Assembly (NCBI GenBank): GCA_947561585.1
Contig: CANNZV010000342.1
Span: 248,001-312,000 of the forward strand
Reading direction: 5' to 3'
DNA length: 64,000 nucleotides
Source of the DNA: Caprella mutica
Taxonomy: Eukaryota > Arthropoda > Malacostraca > Amphipoda > Caprellidae
Shown: in pieces, positions 58,291-64,000 of the stretch
How the letters are laid out: each line of letters begins with the position of its first letter
Position numbering within the stretch: the stretch's first letter is position 1
Notes under the pieces: generated by a model
Seen by the model: only the letters and a program-made list of their open reading frames with translations
What the model was told of the DNA's origin: nothing
Databases searched by the model: none
Program-made: the position numbers and the translations under genes

Positions 58291-60410
58291 CCTTCGCCAA
58301 ATTTAATAGACCAATACCATGTCCATGTGAATGATGTTATATAACAAAATTCCTATCATGTTATAACGACTCGGCTTATTCGGGATATACCTAATGACAT
58401 CTCGCACAATAAAAAGTATAATTTCATAGTTAAATCATTAAAACAAAACCTATGATTTTAATTAGATACTCTACATTAAAACTCATTATTCCGAATAGAA
58501 AACTCATAAATATAAGTTTTTAACTCCTAACTAGTTAACCTTTTCAAGTTTTGTGGCAAAGAGATATCAGTGATTGACACTCGGAATTTGTGTTTCCTTG
58601 GTTTGGTTGACAGTAAAAAGAATATATACAGTAGTGACAATGAGTGGTTTGTGAATGTGACGTCATCAATGCAATACACTTATATAGAAAATTAGAGATC
58701 AAGTTGCTTGAATAACTGAATATATTTATTACTGACCTCATTCAATAAAAAATTTTATACAGTTTTTTTATCATTACCTACTTCAATTATTGTCTTACAT
58801 TTCATTTTAGAGTGTTGCTATGATGACGTCATGTTCACATAGCTCCATTATTGTCTTTACTATACCTATTCCATATTCTGAGCTGTTGGTGACCAGGCTA
58901 CTGTCGCTTCTTATATGTATAATAATTTTCAGTTTTTGGTCAAAGAATCAGAAATCCTGTCAATCTCCATATTTTCAAAGTATAAGTTTATAACTACTTT
59001 AGCTGCGAGATTTGAATAACAGTATTTTCACTAGAAAAATCGGTCAGATGATTAAAAACTTCTAAAAAGTCAATGGTTTCATTTTCGCATTGCAAGCTAG
59101 TACGTATTTCGTACAGGTACTGAGGAGCATCAAATAAACTCTTCAAAAATATTTCTTAATTTCATAAATAGCTGTCTACGTACAATTAAGAGGGGGGAAA
59201 GTCATACCAAAGGAATTGCAGAGAATTATGACAGTATTACGACCACAGAACATTGAATAAGAGGAAGCTCAGATCGAACGAGTACTCAGTCGTAAAAATT
59301 CAACCAATCACGTAGTCCAATGATCGTTGACGTCACTATAAACGCTCTCTCGAAAACAGTTCGAACGTGCATTCTACCTCAGCTCATTATCTTTGATGGG
59401 AGCCATATCTTCTTACCAAATTATGTACACGATTTTCTATATTCTATAGCCCAGCTAGTAGCTACTAAGCATTGGCAATTATAAACTAATTTTTTTGCAA
59501 CAAACACAAACTGACACCATTTCGGTTGTAATACGCATTTGAAATAAATTAATTATGGACTCAAACAGAACTGGTGAAACAAAGCCTCTGATTGGCTGAG
59601 TGGCTCTAGTCGTAATGACTTCACTGTAAACGACACTCAAGAGTAATATGATGGGATCTATACTTCTTCTATTCAATGTTCTGTGATTACGACTCTACGA
59701 GTTCGATATCTTTAAATGGGAGGAAAATTATAGGTATTAGCTAGCTAGGTTCGTACGTTAAATAAATACGTAAGTCAAAATGCATGTGATATAAATGATT
59801 TATATTAAATATATTTACTATTATTTTCTCTTCCATAATATTGACGACTAATTTTAAAGTGGTAGAGAAAACTGAGAGTTAGATAATCGAGGTATTAAAT
59901 TTAATAGAATAATTACACCAGATTCATGTTGAGAGGTAGCTATAGGCCTATATAAGAGGAGGCTATAGGCCTCCTATCAATTTCAAGAGATTTAGAAAGA
60001 CTTTTCTGACAGATTAAAATTAATTATACTACACCAAAACATTTAAAACTAGAACGGGCACTCGTAGAGCGCACACCTTCGCCATCACTTCAATCAATTT
60101 TGCCTTTTTCGTGACAATGTCCTTCGACCTGATCGCTTCCAAAGTCAAATGAAATTGTTCCAGGATAATGACCAATCGTCCTGCTAATGTTTGACAATTT
60201 GGTTGAATTTTTTCTGACTTATGCAAATGACAATATTACCATTAATTTATGGTTAGAAGATTAAAAATAAATGTCTATCAAAAGATAACCTTGAACGCGA
60301 TCTAAAGAGCCTCGCCTGTACTAGGCCTTACAATAGGTATTAACTATACTAATTTCACTACATCCATAGTGAATATACAAGAACCATGTTTATATTATCT
60401 AACATATTGT
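58291..60410. other. Intergenic sequence, no gene seen
   Basis: AT-rich. 59250-59700 carries dispersed-repeat pieces (AAGCTCAGATCGAACG also at 52952; GAGTGGCTCTAGTCG also at 53304; ATGGGATCTA(C/T)ACTTCTT also at 57600). No exon is supported. Confidence 0.45.
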
Positions 60411-60416
60411 GGTACA

Positions 60417-61195
60417 GGCATCCCCCGCTTTAATTACCAAATCACGACTCCGTTTAATTACCAAACGGTAACTAAAGTGAGTAAAAGTAACAAGAAATTT
60501 AGAATGGTCACTACAGCACTCCTTGATTATATATCTCATTTTCTATGAGTTATATGAAAGAAAATTGGTTTTAGATTTAGAGTACTTTATAAGCCAATTA
60601 ATAAACATTGTTTCAGTGTTTGTGACTGTGATGTAAGTTTAAAGTAGTGATTAGTGAATATATTGAAGGTTTTAAAATTTTACCATAGCTTAACTCCCAC
60701 TCAATATAGGCGAGTAATTAATAGATACTTAGATTTCTATAACTATTGTGTTACATTGAACAAACAGCAATTTTATTCTCTGTGGAATATTTTTGGAAGA
60801 AGGTACTAATATCCAAGTTATTGGTACGTTCTACGTTTTCGGACACTTCCGAAAAGAAAATATAATAATTATAACCATTATTACTATTCAACTTCTATTC
60901 AAATTGGTATCATGAATACCAATTGAACTAAAAGTTAAATAATGATTAATATATAGAGATTTTTACGGGTTTGAAATTATAGAACCGTGCGATAACACGG
61001 AAGTTACCCTAAAATGGGACATGTTGAATTTCTGAACCAATTGCTTCTAATAACCTCATCCGGATTATAATTTTGATGTTGACAAAAAATGTCTCCGTTT
61101 TCTATGTCTACGAACGGTACTCATTTCGAGACATGACTTGAAATAAGTACCACTTTTATTAAAGTGAGGTGTAATTAAAGCGAGGCCTGCCTGTT
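60417..61195. mobile_element. pogo/Tigger-like MITE (CAGGCATCCCCCGCTTTAAT)
   Basis: Left CAGGCATCCCCCGCTTTAAT and right inverse (ATTAAAGCGAGGCCTGCCTG). This end sequence resembles the pogo/Tigger branch of Tc1/mariner. It is about 780 bp without a transposase. A GGGTAA-type element copy (about 60830-61013) is nested inside. Confidence 0.65.
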
Positions 61196-61224
61196 CTTAT
61201 TTCAGTTATTTGCACAACATATAT

Positions 61225-61570
61225 TACTAACAGTGTCCTATTGGATTACTTACTGTGTCCTTATAGTGCTAGCTAACAGCATCCTCATTGGTGTACCTAC
61301 TTACTGTGTCTCTATATTGTTAACAGTGTTCTCATTGGTGTACCTACTTACTGTGTCTCTATATTGCTAACAGTGTCCTCATTGGTGTACCTACTTACTG
61401 TGTCTCTATATTGCTAACAGGGTCCTCATTGGTGTACTTACTGTGTCCTTATATTGCAAACAGTGTCATTATTGAGGTACTTACTGTGTCTCTATATTGC
61501 TAACAGTGTTCTAATTTGGTAACTTTCCCTATAATGTTAACAATGTCCTATTGGGTTACTTTCCCTATAT
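61225..61570. repeat. Tandem array of about 47 bp, 3' of the channel gene
   Basis: About seven degenerate units of TTGGTGTACCTACTTACTGT, then GTCTCTATATTGCTAACAGT. The array ends about 60 bp beyond the channel stop codon and may be in its 3' untranslated region. Confidence 0.85.
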
Positions 61571-61629
61571 AATTAATTGACTTGATATTGTGTTGAAGTG
61601 ATCAATCTTAATGTTAAATTATTCATTCA

Positions 61630-63917
61630 TTAATGTTCAATCAGCACGTTATGTTGTTTACCAAATGTCTCTTCATCTTGGAAACTCTGAATCATTTGAT
61701 ATTGGTAACTGTAGATCACGAGAATGACTTGAAGAAGCATTGTTGTATCCACAATGATAGCTAAAATTGTCACAGTCCTATTGTATATCTTTACAAATCG
61801 ACCGTTTGATTTCTTCGGAGATGAAGATTGCTCTATTTTTGGATTTGGAACTACTTTAATAGGTTTAGATTTATGTGGGGAAACTGAGTTATCCTTCATC
61901 AAACCGAATAGAACAAAGACGAGATCTCTAGATCCTTGACAACGAAATGATTTGGAGGGATTGGCTTTGGTCTCCGACTGGTTTCGTTCTTGCAGAATCA
62001 GCCAATTGAGCAAAGAATGGTGTATGCATCCTATGAAGAGCCTTGTGATGAAGTAGAGGAAATACAAGTCGAGAAATTTTGGCGATCCATTGGATGGGAT
62101 AGCGGTTGTCACTTGGGAGAAGATGGTGGCTACAACTATCAAGCAGGAGAGAGTCACCATGATGCGATCACTGGAAAGAAATCAGTTCAAATCTACACTA
62201 TAAAAAACATCGCCATATTGAATTTGATGAAAAATGTGTCGCACAAAATGGTGGTAAGTGACTTTGATCATGGAGTTACTTTCCTTTTTGGCTACTTCCT
62301 CAAAGTACTTATTTGACGTCAGCGATATGAGTCAGTTTTATTAAAGTATAAGTTACCTGAAATTATGAGTGTGGAAGAAGTATGTCATGTTGCCAATCAT
62401 GTTTATAACGTAACACGGTAAAAATGTTGTAAAAACGTAGTAGCCACTTTCTGATCTGAAGAGCATCTGAGTAAAGAAAAGATTGATAGTGTGGATTAAC
62501 ATAAAAATATCTCAAAATGTTTATTCAGAATCTTATTGAAATATAAGATATGAAAATTTAATTTGCTAATTTAAATTGCAAATTTGGCCATCGCCAAAAA
62601 TACGAATTTGAACCTTTATCATGAATCCAGACGGTTGTGAGACGTTTTCAAATTCAATTTTCACATCTGTTAATGCAACCATTTGTAGTTGTTGTGGAGT
62701 TTTTACAGAAACCTCACTCGTCTGTAACGAATAAAACACGATGAAATAGTTTGTAGAATCAAGAAATTGATTCATGCCCTATGTTAAATACCACTTTGCA
62801 AATACTGTGTGTGTTTCTAACATTTCTGTCAAAGAAAGGAGTCAGCCATCCATTGTACTTGAGTCTGAAGAGCATAGAGCATGGAAATAAGCTGAAAGGT
62901 AGGAGCGATAGGGAAATGTCGCAGGTGAGGGTCACTGTACTCATCTCGTCCAGAACAATGGTGCCGTTAGAGCGAACACCTGGCGTGAAGAGATGTGAAC
63001 TGTTATCTTATCCTTAATCTAACTATTGAAAGATGGCTGTTTCAACCCTTCACTGTGCACTTTTAACCCTAAAAATGTACCTGATGTATATAATTCAACA
63101 ATTCAATTTCTAACCTTCATAAGTGTTCAATAACGATGGAAATTCGTTGCCGTTTTTCTTCTGAACGTAAATTTTCCTTATGACGTTCATATTTTGATAG
63201 TATTTAAGGTTATCTCGGAATAGTATCGGCTCAATGGTGTACTCAGGCATCCAAATGGTCTCCGCATTTAATTTATTGAGAACAGATTCGTTATTGAGTT
63301 GAAAAAAACTTATTCTATTATCGTCCCACCTCGTCACCACCTGGAAAATGGGAAATTTATAAATGTAAATAACTTGGTAGAGGGTTCAAAGGCCATAACG
63401 CTCACTTCAAAATGAAATTAAATACATGGGACTGGAAGAAGCAGTTGGTAAGGAAAGTGGCTTCATGAACAAAGTCAGCTACCACCAGTCAGTGGAATGA
63501 TCATGAAACATGAATGCAGAAAAGCTACTCCGTGAATGCAGTCACTAACTAAGAAATGTGTCCACCATAACTTTTATATTTATAGGTAGGATTTTATTTA
63601 CATTAATATAGGCAGATATTGCTCCATTCTCCATGTCTACAGATTTTATCATAAGGTCTTTGATTGAAACAGAGAGAGGCAAATCATCTATGGGGGGCGT
63701 GTCCACACTGTATGACGCAGCGAGAGGGAGCATGATGACGCAGTCTACTTCGTCTGACTGGTCGAGACAAGCGACAACTCCGTCACAGCGTCCAGTAAGG
63801 GCTACGCAGTCTCCATTTGTACATGTGAATTCATCCTGAAGTTGAAAAAAGTCATATGTATAACTTTTGTTGCTATAGCCTTCCCAGATATAAGCAGGAC
63901 ATAAGCCATCTAAATTC
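61630..63917 (-). CDS. LDLa-containing Cys-loop ligand-gated ion channel (5' end missing)
   Basis: Exons, minus strand: 63917-63602, 63340-63115, 62979-62822, 62721-62614, 62466-62357, 62170-61630, all GT-AG with agreeing phases; the 5' exons lie beyond the window. The first exon carries an LDLa module (FTCTNGDCVALTGRC, then DQSDEVDC) with five of six usual cysteines close together. The ligand-binding domain includes TRWDDNRISF (loop D side), IWMPEYTIEP and an exact C-x13-C Cys-loop (CDISLSLLPFSLFPC). M1 is GYYVFTTFLPCYVINMIG. M2 is DRIMVTLSCLIVVATIFSQV and lacks the PAR anion-selectivity motif at its start. M3 is LYFLYFITRLFIGCIHH, then about 80 cytoplasmic residues and M4 (VTILAIIVDTTMLLQVILVI). 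The stop is at 61630. Such LDLa-channel fusions are known from crustacean gene sets. Ligand and ion selectivity are unknown. The first exon could instead begin at 63835. Confidence 0.88.
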
Positions 63918-64000
63918 CTAGAACAACACATGTATTACGTAATATTTTGACTATAAAGGCTTCATGCAATGAAGGGTTAAGATGATACAGTTGAAGAATT
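63918..64000. other. Intron or upstream part of the channel gene
   Basis: Precedes the TTGTTCTAG acceptor on the minus strand. No exon is recognised in these 83 bases. Confidence 0.4.

Noticed and set aside
61990..62316. 108-codon plus-strand frame
   Set aside because: Antisense to the channel exons encoding M1-M3.

Overview
The window is animal nuclear DNA. It is AT-rich, its genes are split by GT-AG introns, and it is crowded with minisatellites, palindromic transposon relics and nested insertions. The gene content suggests an arthropod, most likely a crustacean: a Cys-loop receptor carrying an LDL-receptor class A module, a small secreted C-type lectin, a single-copy-type CCDC186/CCCP-1 golgin, and Ty3, non-LTR and Tc1/mariner relics. 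The clade assignment is inference.

Five gene models can be supported, four of them spliced. (1) A secreted C-type lectin on the minus strand (13584 to 6095, 5 exons, 229 aa). Its intron 2 holds a 3.3 kb foldback-type element, and inside that element sit two lectin-like 3' exons (8030 to 7561). (2) The CCDC186/CCCP-1 ortholog on the plus strand (31307 to 44672, 14 coding exons, about 1243 aa). (3) SDHAF2, the succinate dehydrogenase flavinylation factor, on the minus strand (49919 to 46784, 4 exons, 150 aa), convergent with CCDC186. (4) An LDLa-containing pentameric ligand-gated channel on the minus strand, open at the right edge (63917 to 61630, 6 exons visible). (5) An unrecognised 239-aa ORF (55068 to 54349, minus) carried inside a 4 kb insertion. 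All exon chains were assembled by hand. The intron phases agree at every junction given as certain.

Layout: 1-6 kb minisatellites and one TA-flanked MITE; 6-13.6 kb lectin gene with the foldback element; 10.9-20.6 kb MITEs, a decayed DDE transposase and a nest of small elements; 20.6-24.6 kb a decayed Ty3/gypsy pol joined to a non-LTR element that is itself broken by a Tc1/mariner copy; 24.6-27.3 kb a 2.6 kb compound minisatellite; 27.3-31 kb small elements; 31-50 kb CCDC186 and SDHAF2; 50-61.6 kb small elements, the 4 kb insertion and more MITEs; 61.6-64 kb the channel.

The strongest unexpected signal is a clan of short non-autonomous elements, mostly 140-300 bp. Most have CCAGTCTG termini and a related group has CCATGTTTCA-like termini. 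They have unrelated interiors but share 8-bp target duplications, and they are repeatedly inserted into one another. The duplications let the insertion order be read. At 53334-57569 a 237-bp element is split by a 3988-bp element that made an 11-bp duplication; the two halves add up to exactly 237 bp. Also notable are a 24-bp minisatellite that has copied the 5' splice site of a CCDC186 exon six times in frame, and the inverted arms of the foldback element enclosing alternative lectin exons.
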